From Rhodoluna sp. (GTDB lineage Bacteria; Actinomycetota; Actinomycetes; Actinomycetales; Microbacteriaceae), in contig NZ_JAHEIM010000011.1 of assembly GCF_024639375.1 (NCBI RefSeq), positions 54,124-118,123 of the forward strand: a stretch of DNA of 64,000 nt, given 5' to 3'. Made by a program: the position numbers and the translations under genes. How positions within the stretch are numbered: position 1 is the stretch's first letter; each line of letters starts with the position of its first letter. A model generated the notes under the pieces. The model had not been told where the DNA came from, did no database searches, and saw only the letters and a program-made list of their open reading frames with translations. Positions 42,901 through 50,678 of this stretch are shown in pieces.

Positions 42901-43419
42901 CTAGTTAAGGTAGTTGGAACCGTCGCTGGCATGGAGCAGAATTTTGAGAATCATATCTTTGTAAGCACTACCGATTCCGTCGGTGCCGTGGAGACGATGG
43001 ATGCGTTGTCTGCATTAAGAGTTCCCAAAACTGACAAGAACTTTGAGCCTGACAACATCAATCTTCAAAGAGGGAAGATTGCTCAAAGAGCGATTCAAGT
43101 TGCACGGGCACATGCAAGGAACACGCCAACATTCTTCAGGCTAACTCCTTCTGTCACGAAAATCCTTGATGCTTTCAAGGCACAAGCACCTCAAGCAGAG
43201 TTGCACGATGCTTTCAGGAAAATAACTACAAAACAGGAGAGCAAGCGGGCCCGCGCATTGGTCGAGCGAGGCAATCGAGACATTAAAGGCAGTGGAATTT
43301 TGGCAAGTGAAACTGTCGCCGAGCTAGCTGATTTTTCTATGCAAATGTCAAAGAAGATTCTCCCTCAGAAAGAAATATCGTCCACTGGAGTTGTCGGAGT
43401 ACTGCATTTTGGACGATAA
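39910..43419 (+). CDS. Phospholipase D-like / SNF2-family helicase fusion protein
   Basis: Probable nuclease-helicase of a DNA-modification defence system, 1169 residues. Residues 1-200 are a PLD-like domain with HAK (His123, Lys125) followed by GSSNFTKAGL (142-151), a single HKD-type site. The SF2/SNF2 motor follows: Walker A DSVGLGKT (271-278), DEAH (352-355), TATPINN (385-390), and the C-terminal helicase motifs ATDVLSEGQNLQ and RNGRINRLGS near 817-855. A 300-residue C-terminal region has no recognised domain. TAGACT lies 8 nt before the ATG and no ribosome site is visible. It overlaps the methyltransferase gene. It resembles helicases paired with PglX/DrmMI-type methylases. Confidence 0.9.
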   Translation: MGARIIDNKRVQLATVLNEIAPKHKHLSIATGYWDLPGLQELFESISNYESIRLLIGQEPLPPQYASNLDLQALDETFPEFQMVENLKSLEHSNELRALVVALKKLIEAGKFEVKIYRGDFMHAKTYIFGDLNSKEAVGIIGSSNFTKAGLTRNVELNALEDDARIVKSQPHIQTDEHGHLSWFEELWTSPSSEEWDGKFTEILEQSPVGDQLFSPYLMYIKALYEIYSDELVPDTEVSKNIEDVLYEFQLRNAKLLLKKLQKNGLAMLADSVGLGKTITAGAVVRHYLEEFGSKRVYVIAPASLAFQWKQDLAKVHGLFHGFEVISMQDLGRIKAERAIDKYASVDLFVIDEAHNLRSGGGSRHDELLDWFSENPDSHVLLLTATPINNSLTDFVNQIQLAAKGKLESFPVVYPTSKKTEVIDFFEAVKRLTKDINTAEREDKKPDFDKVNRVMRQGLRHFLVRTTRSGIEREFGGITLPNGEVRKFPESKVIPTPYEFSPGLLDELIRITKANSSVFGEIIPERLSLTWLLELTQRAQHPLDTVTAESYRSEGVSETAFERIFQVLLLLGFAPYKTEIYKHKFYNKSPEEFKTFRLKPEESFKVNSQLSVHNMLRVTLLKRLESSQFALKKSLINYLNRLEEFESILLKQNVISSVKDIRNLKAQFGDDLELLDLESDGVAVEHVVADPKVFNLESLKADLDRDRLLIKVLIEMCETLGKHDDKLSNFSSLLEHLRTVQPAGKKVLVFSYYSDTIEYLQSSLGNYYKKESIPSVAAFTSGKTKGQIETLAKRFSPNSKGGAEDVADQGEIDILFATDVLSEGQNLQDCGILINFDLHWNPVRMIQRNGRINRLGSKHQEVFIYNIHPDVDLDEYLALVNRLERKIDRIRYTVGTDQSVLGEDANPIEYVDDLDEAISESQVTLALYSANNAEATLQKLDDDQSLLSEDEFILDLREFERSATPGERALISKIPTGKWGRITQEGSSKLDSSIALSLVKVVGTVAGMEQNFENHIFVSTTDSVGAVETMDALSALRVPKTDKNFEPDNINLQRGKIAQRAIQVARAHARNTPTFFRLTPSVTKILDAFKAQAPQAELHDAFRKITTKQESKRARALVERGNRDIKGSGILASETVAELADFSMQMSKKILPQKEISSTGVVGVLHFGR

Positions 43420-46400
43420 ATTCCGCTTGGCAATTACTAATCTCAACGACAAGCTGCAACAGTTGTCGTACGGTCCCGACTTAGACCTGGGCCTTCAAAT
43501 CTCCTTGGACATTCTCGGCCTTCTTGGCGTTGCAGATGCCCCTCAAAGTTCGGATGTCGTTGATGGTCGACTTCTGAAGTTGCCTAATTCAGAGCGCCAG
43601 GACCCTTGGTTTCAGCAACACCCTTGGATGAGAGGAGAGAGGTCTGCGTTTGAGCTAGTCGACTCTTCCGCAATGCCTCTACAGGCAAAGTTTTATTGGC
43701 TCAAGAAAAAAGGCACAGCATTTGTAGCTGGGGCAGTGCACTTCACTAAAAATTGGGAAGACCACGACTTCACACGCACAGTCGACTTCAAAGTTGGCGT
43801 TGATTTCTTCTTATCGCCAAGTGGGCAATCGATAACAGTCGTACTTTCTAATCGAGGGCGCCTGCGAGTTCTAGAACTTGAAAAGAAGTTGACCAACACT
43901 CAAGTAGAAATATTTGAAAAGTGGACAACCGTTGAAGGCTCGACAAATCATGAGGCTTTACATACTCTTCTTTGGGAGAGTTTCAAGTTACAGACAGTAA
44001 ATTCGTTCTTCTATGCTGGTGTTTCAGATGCATTCAACGAGCTAGTTGCTCATCTTGTAATTCTCGGTAAGGACCCCGAAGAAGCCAAGCTATTTACGAG
44101 CAGACTCTTGGGCAGATTAATCTTTCTTTGGTTTTTGCGCAAAATGGATCTGGTGTCACAGAGTCAGGAGTATTTCGAGGCTGACTCCATGGAGTCAAGC
44201 GAGTACTACCGCCTGAAACTTGAGCCTCTATTCTTTGGGACCCTGAATACTCCTGTCGAGAATCGTGCCAACCAGGGCGGAATTATTGACCTGGATACGC
44301 CTTATCTCAATGGAGGTCTCTTTTCTCCGCGTGAAGATGACTGGGTTGCTGATACAAGTGTCACGTTCCCTGCTTTCTATTTCACTCGTCTCTACGCGCA
44401 CTTCTCCCAATTCAACTTCACGACAGATGAATCGACCCCTGAATTCGAGCAGGTGGCAATCGACCCAGAGATGCTTGGGCGAGTTTTTGAAAGTTTGCTC
44501 GCAAGTCAGATTGAAAGTACTGGAGAGCAAGGGCGAAAGGCTAAAGGGGCCTACTACACGCCTCGTGCGGTTGTTGCATATATGGTCAAAGAAACCGTAC
44601 GTCAGTATTTGCTGACGAAGTTAGGCGCTGACGGTCGAAGTGAGATTGTAGTATCAAAACTTTTAGATACAAGCGACCAAGACTGGGCGATTGCTGGCTC
44701 AAATAGTGTTCGAGACATCCCAGCAGATATGCGTAAGAGCATCGTTGAACATCTCGGTTCAATGAAAACAATCGACCCTGCATGTGGTTCGGGGGCCTTT
44801 CCACTGGGTCTTTTGCACCTTCTAGCAAAAATTCATCACAGGCTCGACCCTAAGTTAGATACTTACACAGCCAAGCTTTCAATTCTCCAGAACAACATCT
44901 TCGGAATTGACATTGAGCCGATGGCAGTTGAGATTTCAAGGTTACGTTCTTGGCTCTCTCTAATTGTCGAAGAGGGAGGGTCGAAGGCAGTACAGCCTCT
45001 TCCTAACCTTGAATTCAATTTCGTTGCAGCAAATAGCCTTGTTCCGCTCGACGGAGAAGGTCTACTATCTGACGAAAAACTAATTGCTCAACTCTCCAAG
45101 TTGCGCACTGAGTACTTTAAAGCCAATACTCCGACTAAGAAAAACAAGCTGCAAAGCGATTATCAGAGCCTAATCGAGCCAAGCTTGTTCGATGAATTTG
45201 ACGAACGGTCTAAGCAACTTAAAACCTTCAACCCCTTTTCGCCTCACGCAGTCGCTGAATTTTTCGATGCTGAGCACATATTCGGTCTTGAAGGTGGATT
45301 TGATGTAGTCATAGGAAATCCTCCTTACCTAAGCGAAAAGGGTCATGGAGAAACTTTTCGGCCAGTTAGGTATTCACAAATAGGTAAGCGTTTCTACGTG
45401 GGCAAAATGGATTACTTCTATTTCTTTTTCCACGGTGGCCTAGACCTATTGAAGGAGGGTGGCGTCCTAAGCTTCATAACGACTAACTATTTCACTACGG
45501 CAACCTACGCCAACAAGTTACGAGCTGACTTAGCGCAACGAACAAGCCCAAAAATAATCTTGAATTTCGGTGAGTTGAAAATCTTTGAGTCTGCAGCTGG
45601 CCAACACAACATGATTACTTTGGTCTCAAAGGACGAATCTCATGGAGACTGCAAAACACTTGTAGCACGAACTGATAAGGACTCTAAAGCCACGGAAGAC
45701 TTCCTGGACGGTGTCTTTAGTCAGAATCCTGATTTTGTCGAGGTTCAAAACATACACTTCGACGATTTATTTACAAATAATCAAATTCGTCTAACTAATG
45801 CGGAATCGCATGCTATTGAAAGTGTTTTGAATGTGGTAGCGGCTTGCTCGCACACCCTCGGATTGCATTTTAACGCGCAGCAAGGTGCTCAGACACAGGC
45901 AGACAGGGTTTCTAAGGCGCATATTCGTAAATTTGGTTTGCCAGAAGAGCACTTAGGCAGAGGAATCTTTGTATTGAGTCCTGACGAACTCAGCAAGCTA
46001 TCCCTTGATGAACATGAATCAGCCATAGTTAAGCCTTGGTTCAAAAATAGCGATATTCGTCGGTACAAGCTGAATACGAATAATTCTGAAGTCGTATTGT
46101 TCGCCGACAAGCGGCAACAAACCTTAGAGTCCCGCCCCAAAGTTCTTGAGCATCTAAATCTGTACCGCCAAATAATCGATGCAGCCAGTTCGAATAGCCC
46201 ATACATGCATAGGCCTCGGTCTATTAACTACGAAGTGCCGAAGATTGTTACTCCGTACAAAACTCCTGGAGTTCGGTTCTCGATGGCAGAGGGGCCTTGG
46301 TACGGTTCAGGTGACATTTATTTCATTACCGAAAGAAACAGCGAGATTTCGTTGTGGGCGTTACTCGGCATCCTCAATTCTGAACTTTTGAACGCCTGGT

Positions 46401-46717
46401 ATTGGCAGCGGGGAAAACGCAAGGGAAACCTCATCGAGATGTATGAAGAGCCGCTTTCCGCGACGCCGATACCAGCTCCGACCAGTGCAAATAGAGAAAT
46501 TTTCAAACGTATTGCAGAATTAGCAAAGCAGAATCATCGTTTTGCAATGACCGATGATGTTCGCGGGATGGAGGCCTGCGACGAAGAGCTCAACAAACTA
46601 GTCGCTGAACTATATGGTCTAACCGATAAACAGAATCTTGTGCTGTCCGAATGGACAAAAGCTTGGGTTAGCACCGTTTCAAACAACGGTGATTCTGACC
46701 TCGAAGCACTCGAATAA
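43409..46717 (+). CDS. Eco57I-type N6-adenine DNA methyltransferase
   Basis: Large class I DNA methyltransferase of about 1102 residues. Motif I is DPACGSGAFPLGLL (about 456-469) followed by FGIDIEPMAVEISRLRSWLSL, and motif IV is VIGNPPYLS (about 635-643), the adenine N6 signature. An N-terminal region of about 330 residues precedes the TGAYYTP-like AKGAYYTPRAVVAYMV element, and the C-terminal 300 residues (WFKNSDIRRYKL, GDIYFIT) fit a target-recognition domain. The frame is open from 43391; a TTG at 43409 is chosen as GGAG at 43396-43399 is 9 nt upstream. No separate endonuclease motif was seen in it. Confidence 0.9.
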   Translation: MDDKFRLAITNLNDKLQQLSYGPDLDLGLQISLDILGLLGVADAPQSSDVVDGRLLKLPNSERQDPWFQQHPWMRGERSAFELVDSSAMPLQAKFYWLKKKGTAFVAGAVHFTKNWEDHDFTRTVDFKVGVDFFLSPSGQSITVVLSNRGRLRVLELEKKLTNTQVEIFEKWTTVEGSTNHEALHTLLWESFKLQTVNSFFYAGVSDAFNELVAHLVILGKDPEEAKLFTSRLLGRLIFLWFLRKMDLVSQSQEYFEADSMESSEYYRLKLEPLFFGTLNTPVENRANQGGIIDLDTPYLNGGLFSPREDDWVADTSVTFPAFYFTRLYAHFSQFNFTTDESTPEFEQVAIDPEMLGRVFESLLASQIESTGEQGRKAKGAYYTPRAVVAYMVKETVRQYLLTKLGADGRSEIVVSKLLDTSDQDWAIAGSNSVRDIPADMRKSIVEHLGSMKTIDPACGSGAFPLGLLHLLAKIHHRLDPKLDTYTAKLSILQNNIFGIDIEPMAVEISRLRSWLSLIVEEGGSKAVQPLPNLEFNFVAANSLVPLDGEGLLSDEKLIAQLSKLRTEYFKANTPTKKNKLQSDYQSLIEPSLFDEFDERSKQLKTFNPFSPHAVAEFFDAEHIFGLEGGFDVVIGNPPYLSEKGHGETFRPVRYSQIGKRFYVGKMDYFYFFFHGGLDLLKEGGVLSFITTNYFTTATYANKLRADLAQRTSPKIILNFGELKIFESAAGQHNMITLVSKDESHGDCKTLVARTDKDSKATEDFLDGVFSQNPDFVEVQNIHFDDLFTNNQIRLTNAESHAIESVLNVVAACSHTLGLHFNAQQGAQTQADRVSKAHIRKFGLPEEHLGRGIFVLSPDELSKLSLDEHESAIVKPWFKNSDIRRYKLNTNNSEVVLFADKRQQTLESRPKVLEHLNLYRQIIDAASSNSPYMHRPRSINYEVPKIVTPYKTPGVRFSMAEGPWYGSGDIYFITERNSEISLWALLGILNSELLNAWYWQRGKRKGNLIEMYEEPLSATPIPAPTSANREIFKRIAELAKQNHRFAMTDDVRGMEACDEELNKLVAELYGLTDKQNLVLSEWTKAWVSTVSNNGDSDLEALE

Positions 46718-46743
46718 CATCAGCTCCACGCCACGGGCGCTAC

Positions 46744-46838
46744 ATATATCTCAGAAGGCCTTGTGATGCCCGTGAGAGGGTTTTTGACATGAACTAATCT
46801 CTTTCCCCTGTGGATAACTTAAGGCCTTCTAGATATAT
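46744..46838. repeat. Long inverted repeat after the methyltransferase gene
   Basis: ATATATCTCAGAAGGCCTT (46744-46762) is repeated inverted at 46821-46838 (AAGGCCTTCTAGATATAT) with one base missing. The arms enclose 58 bp that contain TTGACA at 46784-46789. It could be a terminator, an operator pair or the ends of a small element. Confidence 0.7.
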
Positions 46839-46856
46839 CCTGCGACCGTTTGAGAT

Positions 46857-47102
46857 ATGAAGACTATTTGCCCTAGTTGTGAGCTTTACCTAGTTGACAT
46901 TTCTCAGGTCCAGGGAGCTGCACATTATTTCTGCGAAAACTGCTCGCTAATTGAAGATGCCCTTATTAAAAAGTCATACGTGCCGAATACCGTTACACCC
47001 GAGAAGGGTGTTTCAAGTGGACGTTTGGAAGATTGGTGCCAGCCTATGTGCTCTGACCAGCTGTATTGCTTTGATTGCTCAAGCTCAATTGAATTCAGCT
47101 AA
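46857..47102 (+). CDS. Small zinc-ribbon protein
   Basis: An 81-residue ORF starting MKTICPSCELYLVDISQ...YFCENCSLIEDALIKKSY, with two CxxC pairs (CPSC and CENC) making a zinc ribbon at residues 5-30. The rest (CQPMCSDQLYCFDCSSS) gives extra cysteines but overlaps another frame from 47017. It may be either a complete small protein or the front part of a gene broken by a frameshift whose second half is the next feature. No good ribosome site precedes the ATG. Confidence 0.45.
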   Translation: MKTICPSCELYLVDISQVQGAAHYFCENCSLIEDALIKKSYVPNTVTPEKGVSSGRLEDWCQPMCSDQLYCFDCSSSIEFS

Positions 47103-47436
47103 TCCCGTTGCATCGCCCTGGGAACATGACAAATGGAGCTATGAGTACTTTAATGCCTGGTGGTATGAACCTTCCCCCGATTGCAGCATTTATGAGTCTT
47201 GCGTATTTCTTGTAATTGAGGAGAGAGTTGCGTGCTCGGCAGACGTATTAGTTTCCTTCACCGTCTCGGACGATAAGGACTTGTTCTTGGACAGCCAAAC
47301 ACACGTGATAACGGCTTCGACATTTAGGTCGGGTGAAGTAGTCGAAGTGGGAACAGACAGTGCAGATGTTGCATACTTTGCAATCGATGATATAGCTTGC
47401 TCGACGGGCGGGGATACAACCGAGAGGAGTGTTTGA
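47017..47436 (+). CDS. Exported or membrane-anchored protein of unknown function
   Basis: A 139-residue ORF from a GTG at 47017 that has AAGGG (47004-47008) 8 nt upstream. It opens with a hydrophobic stretch (IGASLCALTSCIALIAQAQL) like a signal anchor, then a beta-rich extracytoplasmic part with paired cysteines (DCSIYESCVF, ERVACSAD, DDIACS). The frame overlaps the zinc-ribbon ORF by 86 bp, in the +1 relation. A zinc ribbon plus transmembrane helix plus outer domain would make sense as one protein, so a frameshift is a real possibility. Confidence 0.5.
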   Translation: MDVWKIGASLCALTSCIALIAQAQLNSANPVASPWEHDKWSYEYFNAWWYEPSPDCSIYESCVFLVIEERVACSADVLVSFTVSDDKDLFLDSQTHVITASTFRSGEVVEVGTDSADVAYFAIDDIACSTGGDTTERSV

Positions 47437-47548
47437 TAGCAGCCGATTAGTCGCCCACTCTGTAGTCATAAGGTACTAAAAATGTGTCTTTCCTTATACA
47501 GTAACAACATTCAATTTCTTATGTACAAAGTGAGCGACAACCGCTCTG

Positions 47549-48070
47549 CTAAATACGCGGTACTCGCGTCTCAAAGCGGTAAACACCTCCGTGCGCTGCA
47601 ATGTGCAATGAAGTGTTTTTAGACAGGACATTATCAAGAATCTTCTGTGTCTGATTGCTTTCAGCAGAGACGCTAAACCACATGCCAGTGTCAAAACCAA
47701 TTAGGTGCTTGATACCGCTCAATAAATGGTTTGACACCATGTGAGCTGCAGGGGTTCCAGCCATGGTTCGCGTCCACTTAGTTGAGGTCGGATGGTTGCG
47801 TTTATAAGAACGGCGTTCAAGCTCAGCGACATTTGCTTTGTTCTGGAGTCGCTTAGAAGCCTGGAGGCTAATCTCTACAGCTGCTGAACTTCTAGCGATA
47901 GACGCCTCAACTGCAAGCTCGTAGCGGTCTTCGTTCAATGTGTAGAACTTAACTTTGAATGAGGGGCCTGTTGAGATTAGGTCAGTAAACAGGTCTAAGA
48001 ACTTATTCTCTGATGGCTCGCTAAATGTGTCGGCTGGAAGCCAAGCAATTGGAATGCGATTTGCATTCAT
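47549..48070 (-). CDS. Island protein of unknown function
   Basis: A 173-residue protein, last of the leftward replication operon. Its ATG overlaps the stop of the 44-residue gene (TAATG) and has an AAGGAGGT ribosome site inside that gene, the best in the region, so high expression is expected. The central part is basic and helical (RRSYKRNHPTSTKWTRTM), consistent with nucleic acid binding, but no family is recognised. Confidence 0.7.
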   Translation of the reverse strand: MNANRIPIAWLPADTFSEPSENKFLDLFTDLISTGPSFKVKFYTLNEDRYELAVEASIARSSAAVEISLQASKRLQNKANVAELERRSYKRNHPTSTKWTRTMAGTPAAHMVSNHLLSGIKHLIGFDTGMWFSVSAESNQTQKILDNVLSKNTSLHIAAHGGVYRFETRVPRI

Positions 48071-48204
48071 TAGTTCACCTCCTTAGAGACTGGCCCAATG
48101 AAGCGGAACCTCTCCACATGTTCGTAAGAGGTCTTCATGGCAAATCCAACAACTTCTTGCAAACTTCCCAGCTCGTTTGGTTCAACATGTTTTTTAGTTT
48201 TCAT
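48070..48204 (-). CDS. 44-residue protein in the replication operon
   Basis: Reading MKTKKHVEPNELGSLQEVVG then FAMKTSYEHVERFRFIGPVSKEVN. It overlaps the ATPase gene by 11 bp at its start and the next gene by 1-3 bp at its stop, so it is tightly packed in the operon. Its length is below usual gene-calling limits. Basic N terminus, no recognised motif; it could be a small regulator or a leader for the strongly initiated gene after it. Confidence 0.6.
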   Translation of the reverse strand: MKTKKHVEPNELGSLQEVVGFAMKTSYEHVERFRFIGPVSKEVN

Positions 48205-49507
48205 TACTATCTTCTTTCTTGTTATTCGTTTCATTGATGATTGAGTTCAAGGCGGGCTCAATCAGGTCTCTATCGCGTCCAGAAATTTTTAGATTTAAGG
48301 CGCTCATGGGCTTCAAGTTGACGTCGTCGGTGCGTGGTCGAGAGAGGTCATATCCGCACTCCTTGGCGTGTTTCTTTAGGTTCTTTGCCACACGTTCAAC
48401 GGCGTATAGGTATTTAGATTCGTCAGATGCGCCAAGCTTCACGCCTAGAATCGCGCCAGCTTTTCCAGCCTCTGTGCGGGCAGCTACGCTGAGCGCCCTC
48501 TTGATTGAGAAGTCGATTGCATTCGAGTGTTCGATTAGGTGACCCGCTAGGTGCCAATCCTCGATTACCAGGTAGTCGCGACCTTCTAGAGCCGCTAATA
48601 CGCAAGCTGTTTTAGCTCTTGTCAGTAAGGTGTGCGAGCGTCCGTGTTCACGTAATCCTTCGTTAGCAAGGAAGTCCTCCTCTGCATGTGCAGCTTCCAT
48701 CTCGGGTAAGGCTCGGAATTGCGGACGCATCGCGTCACCAGGACTTCCGAAGAGAGGAATCTTGAAAGGTTGTGGCATAGGAATAGTTGATGCAGACTCA
48801 TAATCCGCTCGTGCGGTCGGATTGCTTGCATTCAAATTGAGCAAACGACTTGGCATGCCAGATGCCATCGATGCGTCGCTTCGAAATGGGTCGTTCTCTG
48901 GTTGCGCATTGAAAACTGTAATTGCACGGTATTTTCCAGCGGGTACTTCCTTGCCTTTCCCGCCAGCCAAAGTTCGGCCAAGGTAGTCGCCCGAATACAT
49001 GCTCAGGTAAGTTGCCTCTAAAGTGCTTGAGTTCTGCTGCGCCTTACCTTTGTGGAATGAAATCTCGTCGTTGTAAAAAATGCGACAGTGATTAGGGTTT
49101 AGCCACTCTTCCGTCCAAACCTCCTTGCCTTCTTCGTTAATTTGCTTTACACGCACGTAAAAGGAATCGGGAATAGCTTCACCTGAACCTGCCTGTACAG
49201 GCGAAGGGCAACTCAAACCTAGGTCTTGGAAAACGAAATTATCTTGGGCAACTTTTCTGGCCGCTGATTTTCCACCGCCCGTCGCAGCGCTCATCAGGAA
49301 GAGCATGTTCAAGGAAGCTTTTCCTACTTCAGTCGCGTAAGTCGTCTCATAGCTGATTCGAGTTAGCATCCAAACCATTAGCCAGCCCAGAATTGCGTGA
49401 GGGGACTTACGAGTTTTACTAGCAACGAGTTTGACGCGCTTCAGAAGCGGTCTAGCGCCCCAAAACTCTTTTTCGGTATAGGTCATATCAGGTTTTAGTT
49501 CTGGCAT
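48194..49507 (-). CDS. P-loop ATPase, probable replicative helicase (DUF3987-like)
   Basis: A 437-residue protein with Walker A SAATGGGKSAA (73-83) and a Walker B-like RIFYNDEIS (about 142-150). The type of protein that follows Prim-Pol primases in plasmids and phage satellites, where it acts as the replicative helicase. The resemblance is to DUF3987-type proteins. It overlaps the primase gene by 13 bp and the 44-residue gene by 11 bp. Confidence 0.75.
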   Translation of the reverse strand: MPELKPDMTYTEKEFWGARPLLKRVKLVASKTRKSPHAILGWLMVWMLTRISYETTYATEVGKASLNMLFLMSAATGGGKSAARKVAQDNFVFQDLGLSCPSPVQAGSGEAIPDSFYVRVKQINEEGKEVWTEEWLNPNHCRIFYNDEISFHKGKAQQNSSTLEATYLSMYSGDYLGRTLAGGKGKEVPAGKYRAITVFNAQPENDPFRSDASMASGMPSRLLNLNASNPTARADYESASTIPMPQPFKIPLFGSPGDAMRPQFRALPEMEAAHAEEDFLANEGLREHGRSHTLLTRAKTACVLAALEGRDYLVIEDWHLAGHLIEHSNAIDFSIKRALSVAARTEAGKAGAILGVKLGASDESKYLYAVERVAKNLKKHAKECGYDLSRPRTDDVNLKPMSALNLKISGRDRDLIEPALNSIINETNNKKEDSNEN

Positions 49508-50460
49508 GATTTGAAGTCCTTTCCAGCTACGTACTTGATTGCGTTTGTTAGCTCTGTCATTGGGTTAATCTCGTTGGTGTGAGCTAGGTAGATTTCGATA
49601 ATCAGGTCAAAGACTCGGCGAGCGCCAAGTTCTCCACGGTTGAACTGAAGGTGATTGAGCTTGCCAAGCACTGAGAGAAGTTCGTCGTGGCCGATGTGCG
49701 GAGTTGCGCGTTCGTCCACCTGACTCCAAAACAGGTGCATGTGGAACGACATTTCAGAATCGTCTAGGGCATCAACCCAGTCCTCTGCAGAACCTGAATA
49801 CGCCTGGTGACTTGAAGTGCCTGTGTGCGGAGAAGTCTTTATCTGAGTCTTCTTGGGATTCCTACTTGACGTCAGTAATGGTTCGTACCACTCGATAGGC
49901 AATTCGGAAATTTCCGCTGGTTGAGGAGGAGCGCACTCCTTGCCTTCAGGGTCGTACCATTTGTACTCGCCTCCTGTGTCGGGGTGGATAGAAGGCCACA
50001 CACACGCGTATCGGTGGTGATTTTGAATTAACTCAACATCTCGATACGGCTGTGTTTCAAATTCGATTCCCGACTCAACTTTGTAAAAAAGGATTCGAGA
50101 GTATTGCTGTGGGCCTCGTGATGTTGAGGAGTATGTAGGAGGTAGGTCGCCAACTCGAACAATGTCTTCGAGCAGGTAGTCATAACCTTTTTTAAGTTCC
50201 CAGGTGCCGTCTTTACGCTTTTTCCAGTAGTGGTCTACGTCGATGCCGATGATTCCATTGGGCATTTTTAGGAGACAATTGCGGTCGGTATAGTTTTCCT
50301 CCCAAAAATCCATCTGCTCTGAAGTGGCAGTGTTGCCGCGTCCGAAAACCTTGGAAATTACTTCCGCTGGTTTCTTTGAATCAGGTGCAGGCTTTGAAGG
50401 GGCAACTACGTCCCAGCCCAAAGTGCGATAGAGGCGCGAGGCCTCTTTGTAGTTAGTCAT
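49495..50460 (-). CDS. Bifunctional DNA primase/polymerase (Prim-Pol) domain protein
   Basis: An archaeo-eukaryotic-type primase of 321 residues. The ATG at 50460 is preferred (MTNYKEASRLYRTLGWDVVAPSKP), with AAGGA upstream; the frame extends to 50532 without support. The Prim-Pol core shows LLKMPNGIIGIDVDHYW (catalytic DxD near 83-85), the SSTSRGPQQYSRILFY block, and YACVWPSIHPDTGGEYKWYDPEG, all family hallmarks. Starts replication of the element together with the ATPase whose start it overlaps. Confidence 0.85.
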   Translation of the reverse strand: MTNYKEASRLYRTLGWDVVAPSKPAPDSKKPAEVISKVFGRGNTATSEQMDFWEENYTDRNCLLKMPNGIIGIDVDHYWKKRKDGTWELKKGYDYLLEDIVRVGDLPPTYSSTSRGPQQYSRILFYKVESGIEFETQPYRDVELIQNHHRYACVWPSIHPDTGGEYKWYDPEGKECAPPQPAEISELPIEWYEPLLTSSRNPKKTQIKTSPHTGTSSHQAYSGSAEDWVDALDDSEMSFHMHLFWSQVDERATPHIGHDELLSVLGKLNHLQFNRGELGARRVFDLIIEIYLAHTNEINPMTELTNAIKYVAGKDFKSCQN

Positions 50461-50484
50461 TTGAGGGTTCCTTATGTTCTGGAC

Positions 50485-50620
50485 ATTTGGCCGTTTGGCC
50501 AAGCGTTTTGCGAATTCGCGCAATCGCGCCAAAAAATGAATAAAGAAAGAAAATCTTTCTTACTCTTTAGGGCAAGTACGCGAACCTCTGGCCAGTGTCC
50601 AAAGTGGCCAAATGGCCAAA
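50485..50620. other. Candidate replication origin with iteron-like dyad
   Basis: Two TTTGGCC units 8 bp apart (50486-50492, 50494-50500) face two GGCCAAA units 8 bp apart (50606-50612, 50614-50620); the 16-bp arms match at 15 positions. In between lie the palindrome GCGAATTCGC (50510-50519) and an A/T-rich hairpin (50543-50561). A degenerate third copy GTCCAAA is at 50597. Directly upstream of the primase gene, as expected for an origin; an operator of the primase operon is the alternative. Confidence 0.5.
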
Positions 50621-50678
50621 CTGTAAAGCTGGGAAGAGGGCGATGCTCCAGAAGAAAGAACCCTGATATAATTGAGGG

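Noticed and set aside
39910..46717. Complete DISARM or BREX system.
   Set aside because: No drmA, drmB, pglZ, brxC or brxA-like gene is present in the island; only the helicase/methylase pair is.
46951..47016. An ATG start at 46951 for the second frame of the zinc-ribbon region.
   Set aside because: It lies inside the well-formed zinc ribbon frame, has no ribosome site, and the GTG at 47017 has one.
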